DNA of 64,000 bases, from NCBI GenBank assembly GCA_024509875.1, contig JAMPIV010013732.1:62001-126000 (forward strand), written 5' to 3'. Of this stretch, positions 45,290 through 62,800 are shown piece after piece. Source of the DNA: Oreohelix idahoensis (Eukaryota > Mollusca > Gastropoda > Stylommatophora > Oreohelicidae). The notes under the pieces were generated by a model, which was given only the letters and a program-made list of their open reading frames with translations, searched no databases and was not told the DNA's origin. Numbering within the stretch: position 1 is the first letter of the stretch; each line of letters starts with the position of its first letter. The translations under genes and the position numbers were made by a program.

Positions 45290-46274
45290 AACTAGACTCT
45301 TTTGCAACGTTGTTGAGTGTATGCACGTTTTTATATGTTTGATCTTCGAGCTATTGCTATAAGTTCACAGCACAGATCTTCAGCACCAATATCTTTGTTT
45401 CCATTGTGCATGGATAACTTTCCCAAATTCTTGAGGGCCTTAAGTACATCATCAGTAGATTTTGTTGTTGTTAATACTGTATGTACTCATATCATACAGG
45501 GAGCCACATAAGGAATTACATTCTTGTAGGTGTTGGAATCTCTTCAACAGATTGTATGGCCGTGTCTAACGACAGCATAGTAGAAACCTACTTTTAATTT
45601 CTGTTTTGGTTCTTGCGGTACCTTTTCTTGCGCCTCATATTCAAACTGCCGTTTCTATCTCCCTTTTCTAATTGTCTCAACTGTCATATAAATTACCAAG
45701 ATGATATCTCAGTGGCTTCAAAGCACCGATCCGACTCTCCCATCTTTTTTCAGTCAATACCCAACAGTTATGCCTAAGTCTGATACATGGCTAGTTAGAA
45801 TTTTCCAACGCTGACTCGATGCAGACAAATAATTATACATCTGTTGAACCAAACTGAAAAAAAACTAATTGCTTCTAGACAACACTTAGCGGTATCATTG
45901 ACTGCCAAGTCTAAATATTGTGCATTGCAGGTTACACAAAAAGTATTAATTGTCAGTTTTACAACTCTACTCCTCAAAGGTCAGTACTGCGCCCCTCTGA
46001 GGTCTGCGCCATAAGCGGCTGCCTAGTTGGCCTAATGATAGCACCGGCTCTATCCCCCTTCCCGCAAAGAGCCCTCTTCCCTAATCGAAAGTGGCAGCTT
46101 TCGTGTTAATCATAGGTTGCATTTCGGAAAATCAGATTAATTCGTAACAAAATTGTTCTCTTCTATTTATTTTCACATCACATTCGCACGATTAATCACT
46201 CCATATTTGTTCTTGTGCGTTTTATAGCAATATCTAATACGGTCAGATCTGATTTCTCAGTATTTACCTCTTTC
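45290..46274. other. No recognised feature
   Basis: No credible gene. Short frames at 45317-45511 and 45795-45977 have no domain. Confidence 0.5.
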
Positions 46275-46595
46275 TTTTTGGATCCTTAGCTCCTGACTGA
46301 CAAAGTAGTCATTGACCATCACGCCTAGTGGCGATCTTGTAGGGCAGCAACAAACTGTCCCCATTTTGCTCGGTCGGTGTCCATCCTTCGTGCCGTGCCC
46401 CAACTCTGGTTCATGAATTGCATCTCAACCTCCACTGTTCTCCACCAGGTTGTCTTTGGTCTGCCTCTCTTTCGCCGTCCTTCTGTGGTCTATAGCATAG
46501 CTGTTCTGGTGATCGTGTCAGGATCCCTTCTGAGAACATGGCCAAACCAGTTCCAGCGTCTGCCTGCAATGATGGTGCGCATGCATTTTTGACTG
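46275..46595 (-). mobile_element. 5'-truncated LINE fragment (family of 30084-31664)
   Basis: Minus strand: the C-terminal tail with GRRWNWFGHVLRRDPD-like and GRPKTTWWRTVE-like sequence, then GACGCCACTAGGCGTGATGG and the shared 3' end. Decayed by substitutions and a few indels. Confidence 0.8.
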
Positions 46596-47251
46596 CACCT
46601 ACAGCAGTATATACCTCGGACATCAGTTAATGTCCGAATTAGAAATCGTTACGTCCAACAACTCTGTTGATGTCTGTGTCCCTTGAAAAGGAAAGCAATG
46701 CAAAATGAAAAAAAAAATTGATAACAGAAAATAAAGATAAGTAATCGGCACTCGGAGATTAGATCCAGATACAACAAATTGGAGCCAGCGCTTAGCTGCT
46801 AGAAATAAAGACAAACGAATAAATAAAAAATGTAAACGACCATCGCTAAATAAAACAAAAACAAAAAAACAAACAACAAACAAAACGCTTTTAGTGATGT
46901 GTTTCCCTAAACGCTACATATAGTAACTATGGAATTTATACCTCAAAAGTTAGTTGGACGGACAATGTTTATTTATTTTTTAAATATAACATGGGAAGAA
47001 GTCGGAGCACTAATGGAGTTGCCCGAATGCAGTGAAGATGGTTGTCGTAAATTTTTAAAGATAGGTCAGAAGATATTTATGGTCCCGTCTGAGCAGAGGT
47101 GATAATGGTAAATATGTGAGAATAAAGGTGTAAGAAATAGATTTTCACGAGGGAATAGCGTAAGAGAAAGATTTATCTCTGGAATGAGTAGTTTCTCTAG
47201 TCCAGCCTATCTATACGACTATATTTTAATATAAGACAACCTTTCTCTCCC
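46596..47251. other. No recognised feature
   Basis: AT-rich DNA without recognised genes. Confidence 0.5.
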
Positions 47252-47486
47252 TATATGAAATATCTTCTTCTTCTTCTTCCGTCCTTAGCCACTGACCGTC
47301 AAAGCAGTCAGTGGCCATTACGCCTAGTGGCGTCTTAGGGCAACAGCAGATAGGTTTTCTTTGCCATTGTTTCCCATCACGCCTATTGGCGTCTTTAGGG
47401 CAATGGCAAATCAATCCATTTGCTGTTGTTTCCGTAATCGAAGTGACTGGCAAACGGGTGATCAGCCCGTTGGATATATGAAATAT
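47252..47486 (-). repeat. SINE-like retroposon with 12-bp target duplication
   Basis: Insert 47264-47474 has a (TTC)n tail on the plus strand and the same body as 18558-18770. It is flanked by TATATGAAATAT (47252-47263 and 47475-47486). Confidence 0.92.
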
Positions 47487-52345
<4,859 letters not shown>

Positions 52346-52385
52346 ATATATATAAATAGTCTTTATTCAAATCCATTCTTATTTC

Positions 52386-55300
52386 TTAAACCTCATGCGA
52401 AGAAAAATATGCAACCTCATGCGAGGAAAAAAAAAAAAGGCCTAATATCCGGCTTTTGGCTAGAATCATGTGTCTACACACAGGGACCAGTAGTGACATT
52501 TATGTCATGAGGTCCTTTGTGTGAAAACACGGAAGACCACTACAATGACACATGGTGTCATTGGATCTTTTTGTGTTGGGACATGTGGTTTTGACCAGAG
52601 CCGGGTTTGGGCGGGGGCCAATGCAACCTCATGCGAGGAAAATATGCAACCTCATGCGAGGAAATTTAAAAAAAAAGAAAGAAAAAAAAAGGCCTAATAT
52701 CCGGCTTTTGGCTAGGATCATGTGTCTACACACAGGGACCGGTACAGTGACATTCATGTGTCATTAGGTCTCTTGTGTGAGAACACAGAAGATCACTAGG
52801 TGACACATTTTGTCATTGGGTCTTCTTGTGTTAGGACATGAGGTCTTGACCAGAGCCGGGTTTGGGGCGGGGACAATGCGACCTCATGCGAGGCAAAAAT
52901 ATGCGACCTCATGCGAGGAAAAAAAAAAGTCTACACACAGGGACCAGTAGTGACATTTATGTCATGAGGTCCTTTGTGTGAAAACACGGAAGACCACTAC
53001 AATGACACATGGTGTCATTGGGTCTTCTTGTGTTGGGACATGTGGTTTTAACCAGAGCCGGGTTTGGGCTGGGGCTAATGTAACCTCATGCGAGGAAAAA
53101 ATATGCAACCTCATGCGAGGAAATTTAAAAAAAAAAAAAGGCCTAATATCCGGCTTTTGGCTAGGATCATGTGTCTACACACAGGGACCAGTAGTGACAT
53201 TTATGTCATGAGGTCCTTTGTGTGAAAACACGGAAGACCACTACAATGACACATGGTGTCATTGGGTCTTCTTGTGTTGGGACATGTGGTTTTTACCAGA
53301 GCCGGGTTTGGGCTGGGGCTAATGCAACCTCATGCGAGGAAAAAATATGCAACCTCATGCGAGGAAATTTAAAAAAAAAAAAAAGGTCTAATATCCGGCT
53401 TTTGGCTAGGATCATGTGTCTACACACAGGGACCAGTAGTGACATTTATGTCATGAGGTCCTTTGTGTGAAAACACGGAAGACCACTACAATGACACATG
53501 GTGTCATTGGGTCTTCTTGTGTTGGGACATGTGGTTTTGACCAGAGCCGGGTTTGGGCTGGGGCTAATGCAACCTAATGCGAGGAAAAAATATGCAACCT
53601 CATGCGAGGAAAAAAAAAAAAGGCCTAATATCCGGCTTTTGGCTAGAATCATGTGTCTACACACAGGGACCAGTAGTGACATTTATGTCATGAGGTCCTT
53701 TGTGTGAAAACACGGAAGACCACTACAATGACACATGGTGTCATTGGATCTTTTTGTGTTGGGACATGTGGTTTTGACCAGAGCCGGGTTTGGGCGGGGG
53801 CCAATGCAACCTCATGCGAGGAAAATATGCAACCTCATGCGAGGAAATTTAAAAAAAAAAAAGAAAAAAAAAAGGCCTAATATCCGGCTTTTGGCTAGGA
53901 TCATGTGTCTACACACAGGGACCGGTACAGTGACATTCATGTGTCATTAGGTCTCTTGTGTGAGAACACAGAAGATCACTAGGTGACACATTTTGTCATT
54001 GGGTCTTCTTGTGTTGGGACATGTGGTCTTGACCAGAGCCGGGTTTGGGGCGGGGACAATGCGACCTCATGCGAGGAAAAAATATGCGACCTCATGCGAG
54101 GAAAAAAAAAAAAGTCTACACACAGGGACCGTACAGTGACATTCATGTGTCATTAGGTCCCTTGTGTGAGAACACAGAGGATCAATACAGTGACACAGTT
54201 TGTCATTGGGTCTTCTTGTGTTAGGACATGAGGTCTTGACCAGAGCCGGGTTTGGGGCGGGGACAATGCGACCTCATGCGAGGAAAAAATATGCGACCTC
54301 ATGCGAGGAAAAAAAAAAAGTCTACACACAGGGACCAGTAGTGACATTTATGTCATGAGGTCCTTTGTGTGAAAACACGGAAGACCACTACAATGACACA
54401 TGGTGTCATTGGGTCTTCTTGTGTTGGGACATGTGGTTTTGACCAGAGCCGGGTTTGGGCGGGGGCCAATGCAACATCATGCGAGGAAAATATGCAACCT
54501 CATGCGAGGAAATTTAAAAAAAAAAAAAAAAAAGGCCTAATATCCGGCTTTTGGCTAGGTTCATGTGTCTACACACAGGGACCAATAGTGACATTTATGT
54601 CATGACGTCCTTTGTGTGAGAACATAGAAGACCACTACAATGACACATGGTGTCATTGGGTCTTCGTGTGTTGGGACATGTGGTTTTGACCAGAGCCGGG
54701 TTTGGGCTGGGGCTAACGCAACCTCATGCGAGGAAAAAATATGCAACCTCATGCGAGGAAATTTAAAAAAAAAAAGACATTTATGTCATTAGGTCCTTTG
54801 TGTGAAAACACAGAAGATCACTGCAATGACACATGTTGTCATTGGGTCTTCTTGTGTTGGGACATGTGGTCTTGACCAGAGCCGGGTATGAGCAGGGGCC
54901 AATGCAACCTCATGCGAGGAAAAAATATGCAACCTCATGCGAGGAAATTTAAAAAAAAAAAGGCCTAATATCCGGCTTTTGGCTAGGATCATGTGTCTAC
55001 ACACAGTGACCAGTAGTGACATTTATGTCATGAGGTCCTTTGTGTGAAAACACGGAAGACCACTACAATGACACATGGTGTCATTGGGTCTTCTTGTGTT
55101 GGGACATGTGGTTTTTACCAGAGCCGGGTTTGGGCTGGGGCTAATGCAACCTCATGCGAGGAAAAAATATGCAACCTCATGCGAGGAAATTTAAAAAAAA
55201 AAAAAAGGTCTAATATCCGGCTTTTGGCTAGGATCATGTGTCTACACACAGGGACCAGTAGTGACATTTATGTCATGAGGTCCTTTGTGTGAGAACACAG

Positions 55301-55991
55301 AAGATCACTACAGTGACACATGATGTCATTGGGTCTTCTTGTGTTGGGACATGGGTCTTGACCAGGGCCGGGTTGAGCGTGTGCCATGCAACCTCATGCG
55401 AGGCAAAAAATAAGCGACCTCATGCGAGGAAAAAAATATGCGACCTCATGCGAGGGAAAAAAAAAAAAGGCTTTTGGCTAGGATCATGTGTCTACACACA
55501 GGGACCAGTAGTGACATTTATGTCATGAGGTCCTTTGTGTGAAAACACGGAAGACCACTACAATGACACATGGTGTCATTGGGTCTTCTTGTGTTGGGAC
55601 ATGTGGTTTTGACCAGAGCCGGGTTTGGGCTGGGGCTAATGCAACCTAATGCGAGGAAAAAATATGCAACCTCATGCGAGGAATTTAAAAAAAAAAGGCC
55701 TAATATCCGGCTTTTGGCTAGGATCATGTGTCTAGACACAGGGACCGGTACAGTGACATTCATGTGTCATTAGGTCCCTTGTGTGAGAACACAGAGGATC
55801 ACTACAGTGACACAGTTTGTCATTGGGTCTTCTTGTGTTGGGACATGTGGTCTTGACCAGAGCCGGGTTTGGGGTGGGTGCCAATGCGACCTCATGCGAG
55901 GAAAAAATATGCGACCTCATGCGAGGAAAAAAAAATGTGTGAGAACACCAAAGATCACTAGGTGACACATGTTGTCATTGGGTCTTCTTGT
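52386..55991. repeat. Satellite array, ~240-bp monomer
   Basis: About 15 tandem monomers. Each has two boxes AACCTCATGCGAGGAAA (CCTC-ATGC-GAGG is a small palindrome), an A-run, GGCCTAATATCCGGCTTTTG, GTGTCTACACACAGGGACC, GTGACATTTATGTCATGAGG, AGACCACTACAATGACACAT, GTCTTCTTGTGTTGGGACAT and GACCAGAGCCGGGTTTGGG. Two subtypes alternate (AGTAGTGACATTTATG and GTACAGTGACATTCATGTG). Multi-monomer blocks repeat: 52425-52910 reappears at 53610-54095, and 53195-53445 at 55010-55260. The array resumes at 58419-58655 and 59068-59164. Confidence 0.95.
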
Positions 55992-58426
55992 GTTGGGACC
56001 AGAGCCGGATTAACGTAGTAGCAAAAGTAGCATATGCTACGGGCCCCGCGCTTTTAGGGACCCCGCTCCAATAAATATGTACATAATTTTTTGGTCATCT
56101 AATACGAGCGTTAAACTAATGATCTTGTAATTTATGCCTTCTTTAGCGCCTTTTCATTTGGTGTCACGAAATTGTGAGAGAAAGAGCATAAGAGGGTGAA
56201 AGTGTGACTCTTCATTAATTTTATCTTAACTGTTTGCGGACGGAAGCCATTTAAGTGGCGTTGAAAATTTGGTCACGTTTGGACGGAAGCCACTTTTTTT
56301 GGCTCTAGGCGACTGCCCCTCTAATTTTGTTTCGTTCTTTAACAATAAAAACTAGAATTTAGGAAACGGAAACTTCCTCTTTTAATTGAGGTATATGACG
56401 TGCTCGCACTCTCTTTCGATCTTGATTAAAATTTCTTGATTTGTAAGGTTAGAAAACTCAAAAAATGAGCAGTAGACACAGAGATATTGGACGTAATTAT
56501 GCTTCTGGAAGTGACAAACGTAAAGCGAAGGAAGAAAAAGAAAGAAGAGATCAACTTGTGACATCAAAAACACGTAAGCTGACAGAATATTTTGATGTTC
56601 ATGGTGGTGGTACTGTAACCGCTGAAGCTGGAAGTACAGGAACAAGTAGTACTAGTGCAGGCTGTGCTGCAGAAAACATACAGCAAAACCCAGTATACAC
56701 TGAGTCTGAATGTGAAAGAATAAGTGAAACGAAGAAGTACTCTAATGATATTGGTGACTGGCCGAACAATATATACTACTGGACAAAAGTTAAGGGCCAC
56801 CACGAAAAACTCCACTATGGACCAATTAAATGCAACCAGGTGTAAACAATTTATTACAAAATAACGTTGATTCATCCGTGGAAAAGATCAGTCAAGTGTT
56901 TTTTAATAATGTGTGACTTACTAACAAAAAGAAATTCAACTCACTTTTTCACCTTTTGAACTAGTGGGGCGTGTTGCAAAAACCACGAGTTTTTGCAGCA
57001 ACAGTGGCAATTTTTTCGTGCGGGTTAAAGTGACCCAGTTTTTGGACATTAAAAAAAATTAACCTAGTGCACACAGAAATGTGCTGCTGAAGGTTGTCAA
57101 GAAGCAGTCATTTTCTTTGGATTTGTTGAAAGTCTGTACACCTTCTTTTCTGCTTCTACCTACCGGTGGGGTCTCCTTTCTACTGCATTACGTGCTGGCG
57201 GTACTCATAATAAGTCCCATTTGCCCTTTGTGAAAAGACTGTCAGATACCAGGTGGTCCGCTCGGGCAGATGCAACAAAAGCACTTTTACACAGCTTTTC
57301 TGCAATAAAACAAGTCTTGGATGATATTTCAGATAACAATGATCAGAAGGCAGAATGTCGTCAACAGGCTCGTGGTCTAATTTCAACCATGATGAAGTTA
57401 GAAACAGGAATAATGATCATACTGTTGGATCAAGTATTACAGCGTTTTCAAATGACCAGTGCTTCTTTGCAATCTTCTGACCAAGATTTGAATACAGCTT
57501 GTGCACTCTATGAATCCCTGCGGGGGTATATTCAAGCTATGCGGTCTACTTTTGGAGACATAGAGCAAAAGGCTAAGGATCTGACTGAGTGTGAACATTA
57601 TCACGAACAAACTCGAAGAAAACACAAACGAAATCGAGAGTATGATGATTTCAGTGGTTCCACTTGTTGAATCTCAAACGCCTTCTCAGCAGTTTAAAAG
57701 CCGAACATTTCTTGTCCTTATTGATAGCTTGCTCTCTGCCTTGTCAAAACGCCAGAAAGCTTATCAAAAGTTGAATGATGTATTTGGATTCCTTCGTCAG
57801 TTACAGTCCTTTACACCTGAAGAGGTGGTAATGAGATCATCGAATCTTATTAAATCATTATCCGGAAGATCTGGAAGAAAGTCTTTGTGAAGAACTTGTG
57901 CAGTTTACAGAACTGTTGAAAACTGATCTTGCTTCTCATATTGGCACTACTCTAGACCTTGTAGAGTTACAGTTTTACCGTTTGATAATTGACAATTCTT
58001 TGGAGTCTTGTTTTCCAAATGTAGAAATCGCCTTGCGCATCTATTTGTCACTAATGGTAACCAACTGCAGTGGAGAACGATCATTTTCAAAACTGAAACT
58101 TATTAAAAATGAACTAAGGAGCACCATGGGTCAACAGAGATTGAACAATCTCACACTAATGAGCACTGAACATAAACTTCTGCGTGAAATTGATACATCC
58201 GATATCATCAACAAATTTGCTCATGCTAAATGTAGAAACATTAATATTTAAACAATAATGTTGACTGTGTTGTTACTTCTGATAATGATAATTACTATGC
58301 AAATTAAAAATGTATGTGTTCAAATATATTTGTGTTGTTTTATTGTTTTTTTTTTTTAAATATAGGGCCCCTTTCTTAACATATGCTACAGGCCCCGTAC
58401 TAGCTTAATCCGGCCCTGGTTGGGAC
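55992..58426 (+). mobile_element. hAT transposon inside the satellite, with exact 8-bp duplication
   Basis: Element 56000-58418 starts CAGAGCCGGATTAAC and ends, inverted, CAGGGCCGGATTAAG. GTTGGGAC flanks it at 55992-55999 and 58419-58426. The right flank continues in the satellite unit exactly where the left one stops. Confidence 0.95.
56465..58251 (+). pseudogene. hAT (ZMYM1-like) transposase, broken
   Basis: The N-terminal piece 56465-56845 has a basic KRKAKEEKERRDQLVTSKTR segment and the start of a TTF-type zinc-finger region (IGDWPNN). The middle of the protein, including most of the catalytic core, is deleted. A piece at 57200-57670 has FVKRLSDTRWSARADATKAL, typical of ZMYM1-like hAT transposases. 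Frames 57591-57890 and 57898-58251 follow after frameshifts. The last carries the hAT dimerisation domain (RIYLSLMVTNCSGERSFSKL). Not functional. Confidence 0.88.
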
Positions 58427-58655
58427 ATGTGGTTTTGACCAGAGCCGAGTTTGGGCGGGGACAATGCGACCTCATGCGAGGAAAAAATATGCGACCTCAA
58501 GCGAGAAAAAAAAAGGCTAGGATCATGTGTCTACACACAGGGACCAGTAGTGACATTTATGTCATGAGGTCCTTTGTGTGAGAACATAGAAGACCACTAC
58601 AATGACACATGGTGTCATTGGGTCTTCGTGTGTTGGGACATGTGGTTTTGACCAG
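58419..58655. repeat. Satellite monomer
   Basis: Continues the array of 52386-55991 beyond the hAT insertion. Confidence 0.92.
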
Positions 58656-59079
58656 AAAATTAATATTAGACAAACATAAAGGTATGTTTTCAGGCACTCA
58701 TAAGAAATAAAGAAGTAGAACACTTGGACAACAGAAAAACAACAGACGTGAGTGGCTTACCCAGGGTTCGAACCCCGTACCTTCCGTACGACAACTCCGC
58801 CTAGCTATACAAGCGAATCACACTGACCCCACGGCCAGCTAGGCATCCCCTAAAAAGGATGCTTTACTGACTAGTCATCAGCGGAGTTGTCGTACGGAAG
58901 GTACGGGGTTCGAACCCTGGGTAAGCCACTCACGTCTGTTGTTTTTCTGTTGTCCAAGTGTTCTACTTCTTTATTTCTTACGAGTGCCTGAAAACAAACC
59001 TTTATGTTTGTCTAATATTAATTTACTGTTTACAGGCCTCGGGTTTCCCTTCCTTATGTGTTATTAAGGTTTTGACCAG
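58644..59079. mobile_element. Inverted SINE pair inserted as one unit in the satellite
   Basis: Insert 58656-59067 (412 bp) is flanked by GGTTTTGACCAG at 58644-58655 and 59068-59079. The left arm (58656-58812, minus) and right arm (about 58878-59067, plus) are head-to-head copies of the SINE at 35565-35790. Both have GGTTCGAACCC-type B boxes. The left arm lacks the last ~45 bp (GGCCTCGGGTTTCCC part) present on the right. Confidence 0.9.
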
Positions 59080-59164
59080 AGCCGGGTTTGGGCCGGGGCC
59101 AATGCAACCTCAAGCGAGGAAAAAATATGCAACCTCATGCGAGGAAATTTAAAAAAAAAAAAAG
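59068..59164. repeat. Satellite monomer, partial
   Basis: End of the visible array. It runs into a LINE fragment after an A-run. Confidence 0.9.
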
Positions 59165-59817
59165 GTGACACTGGTACGTGATCGCTGTTGCAGTCTGCTC
59201 CTGGCCTAGTTTTCACAGATTTCAAACTGTTTCTAAATCTCCTGCATATTAGTATGTAGTCAGTCCGATTATGAACATTGTTTCCTGGACTTTTCCATGT
59301 CCAAAGGCATCTAGGATGCTACTTAAACCAAGTGTTTCCTACTATCATATCATGTGTTCTTGCCCACTCTATCAGTCTGTCACCTCTCTCATTTCTTTCT
59401 CCCAGGCCATAACTACCAGTCACATCATCAACTTTTTCATTTCCAACCTTTGCATTGAAGTCTCCAAGTATAACAGTTGTCTCATGAAATTTACACTGAG
59501 TCATTGCCACGTCAAGTTCATTGTAAAATGTGTATATTTCGTCTCCTGTACTATCTGCACTAACATAGATATCATGTTGGGGGCATATATTTGTATAAAA
59601 TTGATATCAATTGGTCGGCCACTCAGTTTAACTAACAGGACTCGATCTGATATTGCCCCAAAATCCCTTTATTCTTCTTGCCCTTTCTGCATCTAATACT
59701 TCTCTTTCATATTTATTTCCTCCAGAATACATTATTTTGTAATGGTCAGAATACATTTCACCTGTTCCGGTATATTTTCACATTGCCCTAATACATCTAC
59801 AAACATTCTTTCCATTT
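59165..59817 (-). pseudogene. LINE endonuclease fragment (left piece)
   Basis: Minus strand: FHETTVILGDFNAKVGNEKV, then GLGERNERGDRLIEWARTHD, HNRTDYILICRRF and KTRPGADCNSDHV, the second half of an apurinic-type LINE endonuclease. The N-terminal part continues at 63880-64000, separated by the LTR insertion. The reverse transcriptase is absent because the fragment ends at the satellite. Confidence 0.85.
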
Positions 59818-62800
59818 TGTGACTGCATTGCCTCCCCTGCTTTGCAGTAGTGGTCCAGCAGTGGCCAAAACGAGTATCTATAATGGGCTTCAAAGGTGTC
59901 TACCTTCGTGTGATAAAATGCTCCGTTTTAACCCCCCTCTCAAATATAATCATATTACCGTATTTGAATTTTTTTTCTCACTATTGCCGTGGAAAAGCTA
60001 TAAACAACTTCTACATTTGACCTTGGTTGAAGGCAATGCTACCAGTTTGAAAATTATCGAGGGTCACAACATAAAAAACTAACTAACGCATTCTTAGGGT
60101 CTATTAATAGAAATAGCCTTGATGACCGTCGTTAGGGCACATTTTTTTTCCCTATCGCCAGATTTAAAATTACTACATTTGAATTTTTGCCATTGCCTCT
60201 CGAAACAGTCCACTATTAGCGCTGGATTTGAATGTATAAACACTCAGCGTAAGAGTCCCCTTCACCAAAACACACACACAGCCCGCGTTTCCTGTCTCTA
60301 GTTTTTTCTGACGAAATCCGAAAAGCGAGCCAAAACCAACATGTTAACGCGTTGCTTAGTTTTAGGAAACAGAGAGAGAGGGAACGGGGTGGTTTAAAGT
60401 GACAAAACCAAGCCTAACTTGTAACTTGAAATAACAACCTGTGCAGGGCTGGAAGAGGAAAAAGAGAAACTTAGAGAATGGCTTTCTTTATAAACTACAC
60501 TTGATGTCTTGAAGGATAGAGTTAATATTATTAAACATAATATCCTCCATAGTCCCTTATAATAACTTAGATGAACCTTAGAAGACTTATTTCATTAATA
60601 TGATAGTTCCGAAAAGAACATCCTAAAGTAGAGGAAAAGTACAAAGATGAAAACGATGATAAAGAAGTAATAAAAATCTATCTAGAAAGGTAGAGAATAG
60701 TCGTCTGGTTAAAAATCACTTTTCACCTTTAAAATAGCACAAGTAATAACAGAGATATTGTAGAAATAAGAAATTCAGACGGACAGGCAGACACACTGAG
60801 AGACCGCTCGATTTTGAAAAAAAGCTTCGGATGTTACATTTTCAAACGCATATTTGAAACAAGTCAAATTGGCTTGACTCAATCTGATTGGGTACTGTAA
60901 GAGTAGAGGGGAGAGATAAAACTAAAGTGTGGCAAGCGTACGTTGCCATTTGAATAATATTTTTAAACCTAGTAGGTTAAGATCAGCAGCAGAGCATTGT
61001 GTGACTCATGGCCTTTGCGTCTGGACGGCGGCTATCATTCTGGTGCCCATTGATAGCTAGTTAACCATTACTAGTGTGTGAAATATTCATTGATTGCGGT
61101 AAGATAAATGCTTTTATTGATATATTATTATTATGTAGAGGAAAACCCAGATAGGGGGCCCGCAAATTTTGAGTTGTGCGACATTTGCCACTGTGGAAGC
61201 TTATGACATCCTAGGGAGCATATACATGCCTAAAGCAGACGTATGAAGCAATTGAGAGTAAAAGGGTGTTTGATTATTGCCATAACCATTATTACAACTG
61301 TAAGATAAGAAAGCTACTAGCAGACTTCTGCAGGCCAATGTTCCAAAAACTCTTGGGAAATAAATAGAACGTCATACTATCAAAGTTGACAGATCATTAA
61401 ACAGAAAAAAAAGAGATGGTTGTATCCCAGCTGATGATATAAAAGATAACTAAAGTCTACGTGACAGAGGCGTTGAAGCCATGTTGGAAAAGAGCAGATA
61501 CCCACTGATTGAGAAGAAGTCACAACACAATTAGGAACTGTAGCTATTGATTAGCACTTGTGCTGATCACTGTTAAATGTTTAACGATGTTTATTTGTTA
61601 GGTGTGGAGATGTGTATATGAAGAGTATTTAGGGAGGCATTGTTCATTGTTGCAGGGTTGCATCAACTAGTAACCAGTGAGACAAAACCTGGAGCTGCAG
61701 GGTACGAGGCACTTTACCTGTTGCTTGTATTGTGAAGTAACTGCCATAGCTGACTCCAGCTGAGATTCGTGTGGACAGAAAGTGTCATATTTACAGTCAA
61801 CCACCTACTTGCCTCTGATTGAAAGATAAGCCTTCTTTTTTGAGGGCTAATGACTTCGCATTATATCGTTAACCTCCACACTGTAATTAAACGTTCTAGT
61901 GACATTATGAAAAGAACAGTTCTTCCAACTAGTGACTCTTCTTAATACATTGTTACTACAGCCAGGGATACAAGTGCAGAAACATTTTAAATAATATCAT
62001 TTATGGACAAGATGTCCATCAACTGTATTTACCTTTGTACATAACCACATTTATTTTGAGTTTAACCTTCCTGATTCACAACATTGAGAGTCAGGAAATT
62101 AAAATTGTAACATAATTCAATAACTTTACCCACTGTCTTACTTGAGTTTATTATATTGAGTTACAGTTGTGTTAAGTTGTTATCATACATCACACATACA
62201 TTACCCTAGACACGTAGCCATATCAAAATTAATAGACTCAAAATATTTCGCAGAGTGAGATCATAGGGTGGTAGCAGTTAGGTACCCTGAGAATACATCA
62301 TCATCAACTATTAGACTCAGGGACTTACATAGCTTGACCTCACTCTGTAGACAATTAATAATAATTCGCATAAATAACATCTAAATCCACCACACTTCGC
62401 ACAAGATTACTCTTCGCAGATATGTAGATAGAAGGTTAATGACGCTTCTACCCCAAAGAAATGTTCACAAGATATTCAGATAAGCGAAAACAATGCTGCG
62501 TTTGGCTCAGCACGTTAATTCTAGAATCTGCCGACAACTTTTATGAAGGATTAAGCAATGGTTTATGTTAGCTCGTTTAAGTCCCCACCTCTGATTAACT
62601 CAGGGGAATTCTTATTATTCTGGTATAGCTCAGTTTAGAGTGTGTGTAGTAAATTGACTGAGACAACATGCAGTAACATTAAAATGATTAAATCGAAGTT
62701 AAATTTGTAAAATTACAAATAACAAAATTTAATGATCACTTAAGTTTTAACAGTTACAAAATAATATGAATAGTTATGGATGAAGAAAAAGTTATCTTCA

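Noticed and set aside
52552..55965. A family of near-identical ~75-residue frames (MKTRKTTTMTHGVIGSSCV... type)
   Set aside because: They are translations of satellite monomers; frame and length vary with each A-run.
52386..55991. CENP-B box in the satellite
   Set aside because: The conserved palindromic box CCTCATGCGAGG does not match the CENP-B consensus as I recall it.
59909..62394. Host gene or promoter in a 2.5-kb unique-looking stretch
   Set aside because: TG...CA ends, a 5-bp duplication and restoration of the interrupted repeat show that it is an insertion.
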